64,000 nt of DNA from Mycolicibacter sinensis (GCF_001667375.1 NZ_LZIN01000105.1:1-64000); one strand, 5' to 3'; shown: positions 43,294 to 52,086, counted from the stretch's first letter. Made by a program: numbers and translations. The notes: a model not told the origin generated them from the sequence alone.

Positions 43294-43406
43294 GGGGATG
43301 AGCGTACCGGCGGACAGGCGCGCATCAGCCCGATCATCGCCGGGTGAATTGACGCTGGCGGGGCCGGCTGCCAGAGTTGTCGATGACTGAGCTGAGAGGG
43401 GTTGCG

Positions 43407-43721
43407 GTGTTTGTCGATCCGGCGATGCTGAAAGCGGGAGCGTCGGATTCTCACAGTGCTGCACAGCATGCCCGGGCCGGGGCAGCGTCACTGGGACAGG
43501 ACGGCGTCGCTACAGGCATTTTCGGGAGCTTCGGAGCCGCCGACGTCTTCCACCAGGCGCTCTCGGCCAGCCACACCGAGCACATCTCCACCCTCAACGA
43601 CCACCACCGGACGCTGGCCGATCTCGCCGACAAAGCCCACCTGGCCAGGCGCGGATTCACCGACATGGACCAGGCAAACGCGGCCGAACTTCGCGCGGTG
43701 CGGTGCAACTCCAATACCTGA
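43407..43721 (+). CDS. DUF2563 family small protein
   Basis: 104 aa from the GTG at 43407 (GAGAGGGG upstream), which gives the family-typical start VFVDPAMLKAGASDSHSAAQHA. The rest is helical and ends GFTDMDQANAAELRAVR. DUF2563 proteins are ESX-associated-looking helical proteins found next to large effector-like genes in mycobacteria. It overlaps the next gene by 19 bp, indicating co-translation, and may act as its chaperone or co-secreted partner. Confidence 0.8.
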   Translation: MFVDPAMLKAGASDSHSAAQHARAGAASLGQDGVATGIFGSFGAADVFHQALSASHTEHISTLNDHHRTLADLADKAHLARRGFTDMDQANAAELRAVRCNSNT

Positions 43722-45205
43722 ACCTGCCGTGGGTGATCGCGGCTGCCGGTGGGGATCCATGGCAGGTCAACCTCACGCTACAAAGCGGCAACCCGGCCGT
43801 CGTCGACGAACTGGCGCAGGCCTTCCACAACGCGGGCTCATGCACCGCCGAGTCCAGCGCCGCGTTCGCGGAAGCTCGCCGCCGGTTCCAGGCCGCCTGG
43901 AACCGGGAGAACGGTGAACATCCGATCAACGACTCCGCCGAAGTGCAACGCGCCACGACCACCTTGCACCTGCAGCAAATCCAGCTCGCCGCGATCGGCA
44001 CCGACTTGGAAGGCATCGCCGCGGCGCTGGCCGAGGCCCAGAAATCGGCGGCTGAAAAAATCAATGCTCTGGAGGCCCAGCTTCAGGCGATCGATGACCG
44101 CATCGGGATTCTGTTGGCGCACGAGGCCGACACCGACGTCTCGGAGTTGCTTGAGATCGCGGTCGACGATACCGCCGGAATCCTGCATCAACTCGAAAAG
44201 CTGCGCGACGACTACGCCACCGTCCTGCAAGAGGCCACCACCAAACTGCTCTCCGCTGGTTACGATCCGGCACCTTTGCACGGCTATGACGGCGACGGCC
44301 AACCGAACCAAGACCAGCAGGCCGATCAGGCTGCCGGGAGCTACGGCACCACCCAGCGTGGTCGCGATCAGGAGTTGGTGGACAGCCCCGGCGAGATGAC
44401 GCCGGAGAAGGCGGCCGCCGCGGCGCGGTTGCGCGACTATGCCACCGTCACCGATCCGGCCGCCGATCCTCAGGCTCGACGCCTGGCGGGTGACCGACTT
44501 GAGGACTACCGCATGGCCCACTTCATCGGCCCGCTGCCGATGGACCCGGTGCTGGGCGGTGACGCACGGAGCAATGCCGCCAACCGACTGGACCTACAAC
44601 GCCGGCTGGAATCCGGGGCGCTGCACCCCGACCTTCCGCCAATGACACCGGACCAGGCCACCCGGGCCCTCGACGACGCCGAAGCGGCCGCCCGCGCGTT
44701 GGCGATCAACAGCTTCGCCGACCGCCTTCGCAATAACGGTGTCTCCTCCGGAGGTGTCCAACAGGCCATCACCGCCATCAAGAACGGGACACCGCCCAGG
44801 GAGTTCTTCAACCAGCTTTCGAATGCAACTTCCGCTGTGGGCGGAGGCTTGGAGACGCGCGGCGCGACTCTGCCTACCGGACGGCACACGCTCGACGGTC
44901 ACGTGTTCTCGAAAGCCGATGCCGATGCGCTGACGAAAGTCGGCAATGACTTGGGGCACGCGGCAATAGGACTCGATGGAGCACTATCCCTCCTGGACAT
45001 AAAGGCAGGCGAGATCTCGGCCCAACAAGGGATCGCGGAATTCGGCGGCCGTTTTGTGGGCGGTGAAGCCGGTGCGTGGGGCGCTGGACTGGCGATGTCC
45101 TTCGTGGCCGCCCCTGAGATCGTCGTGCCCGTCGTAGTGATCGCCGGAATAATCGGGGGCTCACAAGCGGGACAGGAAATAGTCGATCGGATTTTGGGAT
45201 ACTAA
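43703..45205 (+). CDS. Polymorphic-toxin-like effector with hydrophobic glycine-rich C terminus
   Basis: 500 aa, GTG start inside the end of the DUF2563 gene. The N-terminal about 170 residues (MQLQYLNLPWVIAAAGGDPW; AAWNRENGEHPINDSAEVQR; a coiled-coil-like KINALEAQLQAIDDRI) form the conserved helical region shared by a mycobacterial family often labelled predicted hydrolase N-terminal domain. A middle linker follows. The last about 55 residues (GGRFVGGEAGAWGAGLAMSF... VVVIAGIIGGSQAGQEIVDRI) are a Gly-zipper hydrophobic segment of the kind seen in membrane-permeabilising toxin tips. With the membrane protein directly downstream it looks like an effector-immunity pair. Activity is inferred only. 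Confidence 0.72.
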   Translation: MQLQYLNLPWVIAAAGGDPWQVNLTLQSGNPAVVDELAQAFHNAGSCTAESSAAFAEARRRFQAAWNRENGEHPINDSAEVQRATTTLHLQQIQLAAIGTDLEGIAAALAEAQKSAAEKINALEAQLQAIDDRIGILLAHEADTDVSELLEIAVDDTAGILHQLEKLRDDYATVLQEATTKLLSAGYDPAPLHGYDGDGQPNQDQQADQAAGSYGTTQRGRDQELVDSPGEMTPEKAAAAARLRDYATVTDPAADPQARRLAGDRLEDYRMAHFIGPLPMDPVLGGDARSNAANRLDLQRRLESGALHPDLPPMTPDQATRALDDAEAAARALAINSFADRLRNNGVSSGGVQQAITAIKNGTPPREFFNQLSNATSAVGGGLETRGATLPTGRHTLDGHVFSKADADALTKVGNDLGHAAIGLDGALSLLDIKAGEISAQQGIAEFGGRFVGGEAGAWGAGLAMSFVAAPEIVVPVVVIAGIIGGSQAGQEIVDRILGY

Positions 45206-45850
45206 ATGAGCAATGGGTTCATAGTTGCGGCTTGTGTGTGCATCGTGGCTGGAATCAGCGTGGACCGATTGAAAATGCCCCTGGAATCGCGGCGTCGTAT
45301 TTACTGGTATCTTTCAGCCCTCGCCGCGATATTCGTAATCCTTGGCTCTTACAACGACTTGCAAATGCTCCTCGCGCTACTTTTCATCGTCACGCTGACG
45401 ACCGTGGGCTCAGCATACGCCTTTACTCCTTACATTCGGATTCGCGGCCGAATCTACGCCTTCCAACCAGTTCACATCAATGCCGAGTCCAAAGATGCAA
45501 ACGCCAAACTTCAGCGTCACGAACTGATCGCCACCCCTCCGAAGATGTGGTGGATAGTCGCTGGTTTCGCCCTGGCGTTCGATGCCGCGTTATGCAGTTC
45601 ATTGCTCCCTGGGCGCGAAAGAATCAATTTTCAAGACGATCGAGAGCTGATTCTGCTGGCGCTCGCTTTCTGCCTATTGTTCAGCGTCGGTCTCGGCTAC
45701 GGCGAAGCGAAGTTCGGCTATCCGATCGCCCAACGGCAGCGCCTGCAGTTCGTCATCGCGACGATCTCGTCGGCCGGCCTGTTCGCCATGCTCTACCTGA
45801 CGTCCTACTACCTGACGGCGCTAACCAGGGGACGCAGCAGCGGCAGCTGA
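45206..45850 (+). CDS. Multi-pass membrane protein, candidate immunity protein
   Basis: 214 aa; the ATG directly follows the effector stop (TAAATG). Five to six hydrophobic helices (GFIVAACVCIVAGIS; LSALAAIFVILG; LLALLFIVTLTTVGSAYAF; WWIVAGFALAFDAALC; LILLALAFCLLFSVGLG; FVIATISSAGLFAMLYLTSYY). Codon use and base composition are clearly less GC-rich than the surrounding genes, suggesting transfer. No family is recognised. A membrane location would suit immunity against a membrane-active toxin. Confidence 0.72.
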   Translation: MSNGFIVAACVCIVAGISVDRLKMPLESRRRIYWYLSALAAIFVILGSYNDLQMLLALLFIVTLTTVGSAYAFTPYIRIRGRIYAFQPVHINAESKDANAKLQRHELIATPPKMWWIVAGFALAFDAALCSSLLPGRERINFQDDRELILLALAFCLLFSVGLGYGEAKFGYPIAQRQRLQFVIATISSAGLFAMLYLTSYYLTALTRGRSSGS

Positions 45851-45855
45851 CCGCC

Positions 45856-46764
45856 TCAGACCAGCGGCCGGCCCGTCCGCATCCGCCACCGCATGTCGGC
45901 CATCAGAGCGTTGAACGGGAAGCGCCGTAGCGGCCCCGGTGTCACGTTGTTGACAATCCGCAGCAGGGCGATTAGGGCGTCGAACTGTCGCTGCTTGTCG
46001 GCATCCCACGACAGCCGCATCTCATCGCGAAACCGTTGCGGCAGAAAGCCAGTCGTGATGAACAGCATCGGCCCCTCGACCAGCTTGTGCAGCGGGCCGG
46101 GCAGCGTCACGCCTCGCATCCGGACCGCGGCGATGCGGTACAGGTAATCGCGGATCGGGCCGTCGATGTGGATGTTGGTGTTCAACTGATCCTGCCAGTA
46201 CTTGTCGAACGCCTCCCGGTCCGCCGGCCACATCTCCTCTTTCATCTGCAACGCGGTGCCGAAGATTTTGGCCTCTTGGTAGTGGCGTTCGGCCGCCTCG
46301 TCGTCCATCTCGCCATAGAACATCCGGTAGAGGTCGACCGAGCCTTTGTACAAACACGCCGCCACCCACAGCTGCAGTTCGGGGTCAAAGGCGTTGTACT
46401 TGACCGGGCTGCCCTTAGTGGAGCGGACCTGCCGATGGGCCCCGTCGACCGCGTCCTTGAACGCCTGCCGTTCGGCCGCACTGCCCAAGGCCACCACCGC
46501 CAGATAGCCGATCGTGGTGCGGGCCCGCTTGAACGGGTGCAGATCCGCGCGGCCGCTGTCGACTTTGCTCTCCAGCACCCCGTAGCCCACGCCCGGGCGC
46601 GCCAACTGCATGATCACGTTGGCCGAGCCGGCCATCAACGACAAGCCGAACATGCCGTCGGACATGTCCACGCCGTGTTGCTGCTGGGGGGCGCGCCGGC
46701 GGGTCGGGTCCGGCGGCGCGCTGACCGGCCGCTCCACCTGCTCAAGCCCTGCGCCTGTCGTCAT
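45856..46764 (-). CDS. MpaB-like oxygenase (DUF2236)
   Basis: 302 aa from the ATG at 46764; the frame extends much further upstream but across the divergent regulator. DUF2236 proteins are haem-dependent oxygenases/latex-clearing-protein relatives. Seen here: FGLSLMAGSANVIMQLARPGVGYGVLESKVDSGR split across residues about 35-70, then RARTTIGYLAVVALG, with the catalytic-type segment FKDAVDGAHRQV containing the conserved His. The stop lies 6 bp from the convergent membrane-protein gene. Confidence 0.82.
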   Translation of the reverse strand: MTTGAGLEQVERPVSAPPDPTRRRAPQQQHGVDMSDGMFGLSLMAGSANVIMQLARPGVGYGVLESKVDSGRADLHPFKRARTTIGYLAVVALGSAAERQAFKDAVDGAHRQVRSTKGSPVKYNAFDPELQLWVAACLYKGSVDLYRMFYGEMDDEAAERHYQEAKIFGTALQMKEEMWPADREAFDKYWQDQLNTNIHIDGPIRDYLYRIAAVRMRGVTLPGPLHKLVEGPMLFITTGFLPQRFRDEMRLSWDADKQRQFDALIALLRIVNNVTPGPLRRFPFNALMADMRWRMRTGRPLV

Positions 46765-46840
46765 CGCCACCACCCCATTTCTGAGAACGCCTGTTTCCTG
46801 ATATTGGTCCGCGTTTGGCCTCGGTGTCAAGATGGTGGGC

Positions 46841-47479
46841 ATGGTTTCCACGAACGCCCCGGGGGCGCGCCCGTACGGCGGTATCGACGCCGCCGACCGG
46901 CTCGCGTCGCGCCGCGCCAAACTTCTCGAGGCCGGACTCGACCTACTCGGCGCCGACGTTCCGCAGGCTGTCGAGTTGACCGTGCGGGGCATCTGCCGGC
47001 AGGCCGGCCTGACCGCACGCTACTTCTACGAAAGCTTCGCCGACAAGGACGAATTCGTCAGCGCGGTCTTCGATACCGTGATCGCCGACCTGGCCGCGAA
47101 GACCCAGGCGGTCGTACAGTCGGCGCCGCCCGACCAGCAGACCCGGGCCGGCATCGCCAACATCGTGCGAACGATCGCCGGCGACGCCCGGATCGGGCGG
47201 CTGCTGTTCGGCGTGCATCTGAGCAACGCGGTCGTCGTACGCAAGCGGGTGGAATCCACTGCGCTGCTGGCGATGCTGTCGGGTCAGCACGCCGGCACCG
47301 CGCTGCGCTTGCCCGAAAACGACCGGATCAAGGCGGCCGGTCACTTCGTCGTCGGCGGGGTGGCCCAGACGATCAGCGCCTGGCTGGCCGGTGAAGTGCG
47401 GTTCAAACCGGAACGGTTGATCGAGCAATTGGCCGCACTGCTGGACAAACTCGGCGATCCTGGGCTGTATCGGGACTAG
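46841..47479 (+). CDS. TetR family transcriptional regulator
   Basis: 212 aa from the ATG at 46841 with GGTGGG just upstream; an ATG at 46832 is the alternative. HTH: RRAKLLEAGLDLLGADVPQAVELTVRGICRQAGLTARYFYESFADKDEF in residues about 23-71. Divergent from the MpaB-like gene (77-bp gap), its probable target. Its stop codon shares CTAG (47476-47479) with the convergent VOC gene. Confidence 0.87.
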   Translation: MVSTNAPGARPYGGIDAADRLASRRAKLLEAGLDLLGADVPQAVELTVRGICRQAGLTARYFYESFADKDEFVSAVFDTVIADLAAKTQAVVQSAPPDQQTRAGIANIVRTIAGDARIGRLLFGVHLSNAVVVRKRVESTALLAMLSGQHAGTALRLPENDRIKAAGHFVVGGVAQTISAWLAGEVRFKPERLIEQLAALLDKLGDPGLYRD

Positions 47480-48051
47480 GTCGCCGCCGCGACCCGCCGG
47501 TCGGCCTGGGTCTTCGGGGTGGCGTGTTCCTCGTCTGCCGTGAATTCTTTTGTCCAACAGGCGAATTCCAACGTAATTCCATCCGGGTCGAAGAAGTAGA
47601 ATGACCGCACGTAGACGCCGGGGTGCAGGGTTGCGCTGACCTGGTAGTCGGACATGTCGTGATTGAGGACGGGGCCGACCCGCACGCCCTTGTCCTTGAG
47701 GCGCTGGCGATAAGCATCGAATTTCTCGGCAGGCACGTGGAACGCGAGGTGGTTCATACTGCTCACCGCGCTGGTGATCTCACCGACGCCGGGGATCGCG
47801 GCCGGCGAGGAGATGCCCGGTACGCGGTCGGGGGCGTCGGCGAACCAGAAGAACGCGACGCAGTCACCGTTGCCGGCATCGAAGAAGAAGTGCTGACCCA
47901 TCCCGCCGGGCAGGTCCAGTGACTTGACCAGCGGCATGCCGAGCACATTGCTGTAGAAGTCGACCGTGCGCGCCATGTCGGCGCAGACCAGCGCGACGTG
48001 ATTGATTCCGCTGATCTCGAACTCGGTGTTGACACCGCGCGGTTTGATCAT
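47476..48051 (-). CDS. VOC (glyoxalase/dioxygenase) family protein
   Basis: 191 aa from the ATG at 48051 (AGAGGAG upstream). Two beta-alpha-beta-beta-beta modules with the metal ligands expected in a VOC fold: GINHVALVCADMARTVDFYSNVLGMPL, MNHLAFHVP and FYFFDPDGITLEFACW (Glu). Likely a ring-cleavage dioxygenase, epimerase or lyase; the reaction cannot be read. Divergent from a TetR gene with an operator-like inverted repeat between them. Confidence 0.83.
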   Translation of the reverse strand: MIKPRGVNTEFEISGINHVALVCADMARTVDFYSNVLGMPLVKSLDLPGGMGQHFFFDAGNGDCVAFFWFADAPDRVPGISSPAAIPGVGEITSAVSSMNHLAFHVPAEKFDAYRQRLKDKGVRVGPVLNHDMSDYQVSATLHPGVYVRSFYFFDPDGITLEFACWTKEFTADEEHATPKTQADRRVAAAT

Positions 48052-48078
48052 GGCGACTCCTCTGGTCAAGACCCGGAT

Positions 48079-48100
48079 CTGAATCTAACATCAGATTCAG
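48079..48100. promoter_or_regulatory. Inverted repeat, probable TetR operator
   Basis: CTGAATCT (48079-48086) and AGATTCAG (48093-48100) are perfect 8-bp inverted arms around AACATC. It lies in the 68-bp divergent gap between the VOC gene (start 48051) and the TetR gene (start 48120). The spacer and arms are AT-richer than the surroundings and may overlap a -10 element. Confidence 0.75.
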
Positions 48101-48119
48101 TTCTTATCCAGACTCTCCA

Positions 48120-48800
48120 GTGACAGGAATCGGTGATTCGGTGGCGACCCTTTCCGAGCAGCCCGCTCCTCGCGCCCCATTGCCCACCCACCGGGGCCGG
48201 CGCACTCAGGCCGCGATCGACGCGGCCGCGCGCGCGGTGATCGCCCGCAAAGGGGTGCTGGCCACCACCATCGCCGACATCGCCGCCGAGGCCGGCCGGT
48301 CGGCGGCGTCGTTCTACAACTACTACGACTCCAAAGAGGCCATGGTCCGGGAGTGGGCACTGCGCTTTCGCGACGAGGCCGGCGAGCGGGCATCCGGCGC
48401 GGTGCGCCACGGGCTGTCCAACCGGGAGCGGATCGAGCAGGCTGCCGCCGCACACTGGTACACCTACCGCAACCGGCTGGCCGAGATGGTCGGGGTCTCC
48501 CAGCTGGCGATGGTCAACGACGACTTCGCCCGGTACTGGGCCGAGATCTGCGCGGTGCCGGCAACTTTCATCACCGAGATGGTGAAGCGCGCCCAAGCCG
48601 ACGGCTATTGTGCCGATGACGACCCGGAACTGCTCGCGGTGGCGATCGTGTCGATGCTCAACCAGTTCTGCTACGTCCAACTGGCCACCGCGCGTCCAGC
48701 GGGCTCCGAGCCGGATGACCTGGACGACGAAGCGTGCATCCGCACCCTGGCCAATGTCTTCTATCGGGCCATCTACGCCGAGCCGATGGACCAGCAGTGA
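48120..48800 (+). CDS. TetR family transcriptional regulator
   Basis: 226 aa from the GTG at 48120; a GTG at 48141 would shorten it by 7. HTH: TQAAIDAAARAVIARKGVLATTIADIAAEAGRSAASFYNYYDSKEAM in residues about 29-75. Its 3' end overlaps the hydroxyacid dehydrogenase start (GTGA at 48797-48800), so the two are co-translated. Likely binds the 48079-48100 repeat. Confidence 0.87.
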   Translation: MTGIGDSVATLSEQPAPRAPLPTHRGRRTQAAIDAAARAVIARKGVLATTIADIAAEAGRSAASFYNYYDSKEAMVREWALRFRDEAGERASGAVRHGLSNRERIEQAAAAHWYTYRNRLAEMVGVSQLAMVNDDFARYWAEICAVPATFITEMVKRAQADGYCADDDPELLAVAIVSMLNQFCYVQLATARPAGSEPDDLDDEACIRTLANVFYRAIYAEPMDQQ

Positions 48801-49753
48801 GCCTGCGCGTCCTGGCGCACTTCGTCCCCGGCCCCAAGGTCAGTGATTTCGTTGCACCCGAGTCTGATTGGCTGGACATCCGGTGGTGCGCCGCCGACGA
48901 CGACACCACCTTCCGCCGCGAGCTGACCGATGCCGAGGTGATCTGGCATGTGCTGCGGCCGCTGACCGGGGAGGAGCTGCGCAGCGCGCCCTGGCTGCGG
49001 CTGGTGCACAAGTTCGGCGTCGGGATCAACACCATCGACGTCGACGCCGCCACCGCATGCGGTGTCGCAGTAGCCAATATGCCTGGCGCCAACGCGGCCT
49101 CGGTGGCCGAAGGCACCGTCCTGCTGATGCTGGCCGTGTTGCGCCGGCTGCTGCCGCTGGATCGCGCGACCCGGCAGGGCCGCGGCTGGCCCACCGATCC
49201 CGCGCTGGGCGAGCACTGCCGCGACATCGGCGGCTGCACCGTCGGTTTGGTCGGGTACGGCAGCATCGCCCAACGGGTGGCCGGGATGGTGAGCGCGATG
49301 GGCGCCCGGGTGCTGCACACCAGCACCGGCGACGATGGCCGGCCCGGCTGGCGACCGCTGCCGGATCTGCTGGCCGAAGCCGACGTCGTGTCACTGCATG
49401 TGCCGCTCACCGCAGCGACCGAGGGACTGATCGACCGCGCCGGCCTGCAGCGGATGAAACCGGACGCGGTGTTGATCAACACCTCCCGCGGCCAAGTCGT
49501 CGACGAACCCGCCCTGGCCGAGGCGCTGGCCGGCGGACAGCTGGCCGGCGCGGGACTCGACGTGTTCGCCGTCGAACCGGTCGGCGCCGACAACCCTTTG
49601 CTCGGCCTGGACAACGTGGTGCTGACCCCGCACGTCAGCTGGTACACCGCCGACACCATGCGGCGTTATCTGACCGCGGCCGTCGACAACTGCCGTCGAC
49701 TGCGCGACGGCCAACCCCTGACCCATGTCGTCAACCAACCGTCTGGTTGTTAG
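48797..49753 (+). CDS. D-2-hydroxyacid dehydrogenase
   Basis: 318 aa, GTG overlapping the regulator stop. NAD-binding Rossmann motif GLVGYGSIAQRV, family signatures VHKFGVGINTIDVDAA, LHVPLTAATEGLI and INTSRGQVVDEPALAEAL, active-site Arg/Glu region GLDVFAVEP and catalytic His in LTPHVSWYT. Reduces 2-oxoacids or oxidises D-2-hydroxyacids. It precedes fadE6 by 32 bp. Confidence 0.9.
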   Translation: MSLRVLAHFVPGPKVSDFVAPESDWLDIRWCAADDDTTFRRELTDAEVIWHVLRPLTGEELRSAPWLRLVHKFGVGINTIDVDAATACGVAVANMPGANAASVAEGTVLLMLAVLRRLLPLDRATRQGRGWPTDPALGEHCRDIGGCTVGLVGYGSIAQRVAGMVSAMGARVLHTSTGDDGRPGWRPLPDLLAEADVVSLHVPLTAATEGLIDRAGLQRMKPDAVLINTSRGQVVDEPALAEALAGGQLAGAGLDVFAVEPVGADNPLLGLDNVVLTPHVSWYTADTMRRYLTAAVDNCRRLRDGQPLTHVVNQPSGC

Positions 49754-49785
49754 TTTGGCCACACGCACAACCCGAAAGGCACATC

Positions 49786-51987
49786 ATGGCGATAGCGATC
49801 ACCTCTGAGCATCAGGACCTGGCCGATTCCGTGCGGTCCCTGCTGACCCGGGCGGTGCCGTCCGAGATGCTGCACGCGGCGATGGACTCCCCGATCGAGA
49901 ATCCGCCGCCGTACTGGCGGGCCGCCGCCGAGCAGGGCTTGGCGGGCGTGCACCTGGCCGAGCAGGCCGGCGGGCAGGGTTTCGGCATCCTGGAGCTGGC
50001 GGTGGTGCTGGCCGAGTTCGGCTACGGCGCGGTGCCGGGCCCGTTCGTGCCGTCGGCGATCGCCAGCGCCCTGATCGCCGCCCACGACCCGGCCGCCCCC
50101 GAGCTGGCCGGCCTGGCCACCGGCGAGGTCATCGCCACCTACACGCTCAGCCCGGGTCTGACCGCCACCGCCCACGGTGACGGGTTGGTGATCCGCGGCG
50201 AGGCCCGCGCTGTCGCGGCGGCCGCCGAGGCGTCGGTGCTGGTGCTGCCTGTGGCGATCGACAGTGGTGTGGCGTGGGTGGTGCTGACCGCCGACCAACT
50301 CGAGATCGAGCCGGTGACCAGCGTGGACCCGCTGCGTCCGATCGCCCACGTGCGGGCCAACGGCGTCGAGGTCGCCCAGGCGGCCGTCCTGAACAACCTG
50401 AGCCAGGTGCGGGCCCAGGCGCTGATCTCAACCCTGCTGTCCGCGGAAGCGGTCGGCGTGGCCCGTTGGGCCACCGACACCGCCGCCGAGTACGCCAAGA
50501 TCCGCGAGCAGTTCGGCCGGCCGATCGGCCAGTTCCAGGCCATCAAGCACAAGTGCGCCGAGATGATCGCCACCACCGAGCGGGCCACCGCCGCGGTCTG
50601 GGACGCCGCCCGGGCGATCGACGAGGCCGACCAAAACAGTTGGGACGAGACCGCGAGCTCGACGGTGCAGTTCGCCACGGCAGTGGCGGCCACCCTGGCG
50701 CCGGAGGCAGCGCAACATTGCACCCAGGACTGCATCCAGGTGCACGGCGGGATCGGCTTCACCTGGGAGCACGACGCGGGCGTCTATTACCGCCGGGCGC
50801 TGATCCTGGCCGCCTCGTTCGGCCGCCGCGCCGACTATCCCCAGCAGGTCCTGGACACCGCCACCGCCGGTGGCATGCGCAAGATCGACATCGACCTGGA
50901 TCCCGAAACCGAGAAGCTGCGCGCCGAGATCCGCGCCGAGGTGGCCGCCCTCAAGGCCTTGCCGCACGAGGAGCGCACCGTGGCGATCGCCGAGGGCGGC
51001 TGGGTGCTGCCCTATTTGCCGAAGCCTTGGGGACGGGCCGCCGAACCGATCGAGCAGATCATCATCGAGCAGGAGTTCGCCGCCGGGCGGGTACGCCGGC
51101 AGGCGATGGGCATCGCAGCGTGGCTCATCCCGTCGATCGTGGCGTTCGGCACCGACGAACAGAAGCAGCGTTTCCTGCCGCCCACCTTCCGCGGGGAAAT
51201 GGTGTGGTGCCAACTGTTTTCCGAGCCCGGAGCGGGCTCGGACCTGGCCAGCCTGACCACCAAGGCCACCAAGGTCGACGGCGGCTGGCGGATCAGCGGG
51301 CAGAAGATCTGGACGTCGGCCGCGCAGTTCTCCGCCTGGGGCGCCCTGCTGGCCCGGACCGACTCTTCGGTTCCCAAACACGATGGCATCACTTACTTCC
51401 TGCTGGACATGAAAAGCGAAGGGGTAACCATCAGCCCGCTGCGTGAACTCTCCGGCGGGGCGATGTTCAACACGGTGTTCATCGACGACGTGTTCGTCCC
51501 GGACGAGTTGGTGCTCGGCGAGGTGAACCGGGGCTGGGAAGTCAGCCGCAACACACTGACGGCCGAACGGGTCTCGATCGGCGGCTCGGAGATGCCGTTC
51601 CTGGCCAGCCTCGACGGGTTCGTGGAGTTCATGCGCGACGGCCAGTTCGATCAGGGTGAGCACCGCCGGGCCGGGGAGTTGATCGCCGAGGGGCACGCCG
51701 CCAAGCTGCTCAATCTGCGCTCGACCCTGCTGACGCTGGCCGGTCGCGACCCGATGCCGGCGGCGGCGGTGTCCAAGCTGCTGTCGATGCGCACCACCCA
51801 GGGCTACGCCGAGTTCGCGGTGAGCACGTTCGGGGGCGACGCCGCGATCGGCGACCGCGACCAGCTGCCCGGTAAGTGGACCGAGTATCTGTTAATGAGC
51901 CGTGCCACAACGATTTACGGCGGCACGTCGGAGGTTCAGCTCAACATCATCGCCGAGCGGCTGCTGGGGCTGCCCCGCGACCCGTAG
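49786..51987 (+). CDS. fadE6: Double-domain acyl-CoA dehydrogenase FadE6
   Basis: 733 aa (about 731 in M. tuberculosis FadE6). Two ACAD modules in tandem: residues 1-365 (degenerate N-terminal half but with EQFGRPIGQFQAIKHKCAEM and CIQVHGGIGFTWEHDAGVYYRR) and about 370-733 (LFSEPGAGSDLASL, IWTSAAQFSAWG, NTVFIDDVFVPDE, TIYGGTSEVQLNIIAERLLGL). The linker is MRKIDIDLDPETEKLRAEI. This type forms heteromeric or intramolecular ACADs for unusual substrates such as sterol side chains; the substrate of FadE6 is not known. A perfect 25-bp hairpin follows the stop. Confidence 0.92.
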   Translation: MAIAITSEHQDLADSVRSLLTRAVPSEMLHAAMDSPIENPPPYWRAAAEQGLAGVHLAEQAGGQGFGILELAVVLAEFGYGAVPGPFVPSAIASALIAAHDPAAPELAGLATGEVIATYTLSPGLTATAHGDGLVIRGEARAVAAAAEASVLVLPVAIDSGVAWVVLTADQLEIEPVTSVDPLRPIAHVRANGVEVAQAAVLNNLSQVRAQALISTLLSAEAVGVARWATDTAAEYAKIREQFGRPIGQFQAIKHKCAEMIATTERATAAVWDAARAIDEADQNSWDETASSTVQFATAVAATLAPEAAQHCTQDCIQVHGGIGFTWEHDAGVYYRRALILAASFGRRADYPQQVLDTATAGGMRKIDIDLDPETEKLRAEIRAEVAALKALPHEERTVAIAEGGWVLPYLPKPWGRAAEPIEQIIIEQEFAAGRVRRQAMGIAAWLIPSIVAFGTDEQKQRFLPPTFRGEMVWCQLFSEPGAGSDLASLTTKATKVDGGWRISGQKIWTSAAQFSAWGALLARTDSSVPKHDGITYFLLDMKSEGVTISPLRELSGGAMFNTVFIDDVFVPDELVLGEVNRGWEVSRNTLTAERVSIGGSEMPFLASLDGFVEFMRDGQFDQGEHRRAGELIAEGHAAKLLNLRSTLLTLAGRDPMPAAAVSKLLSMRTTQGYAEFAVSTFGGDAAIGDRDQLPGKWTEYLLMSRATTIYGGTSEVQLNIIAERLLGLPRDP

Positions 51988-51992
51988 TTCCG

Positions 51993-52050
51993 CGAGCAGA
52001 CGCGAAAGCCCCCAAATCTACTGGAATTTGGGGGCTTTCGCGTCTGCTCG
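51993..52050. terminator. Perfect 25-bp hairpin after fadE6
   Basis: Arms 51993-52017 and 52026-52050 are exact inverted copies (left arm starts CGAGCAGACGCGAAAGCCCC) around an 8-nt loop CTACTGGA. It starts 6 nt after the fadE6 stop. It has no T tract but the stem is strong enough to act as a terminator. Similar GAGCAGACGC-armed hairpins are, from memory, scattered in mycobacterial genomes, so it may also be a repeat-family member. Confidence 0.85.
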
Positions 52051-52086
52051 GCGCAAGGGGATTGCGCTGCTAGCATCACCAGAATC

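Noticed and set aside
46765..46840. A TetR operator between the MpaB-like gene and its divergent regulator
   Set aside because: Only weak, imperfect dyads (around CTGAGAAC and GTTTCCTGA) are visible, too poor to call a site.
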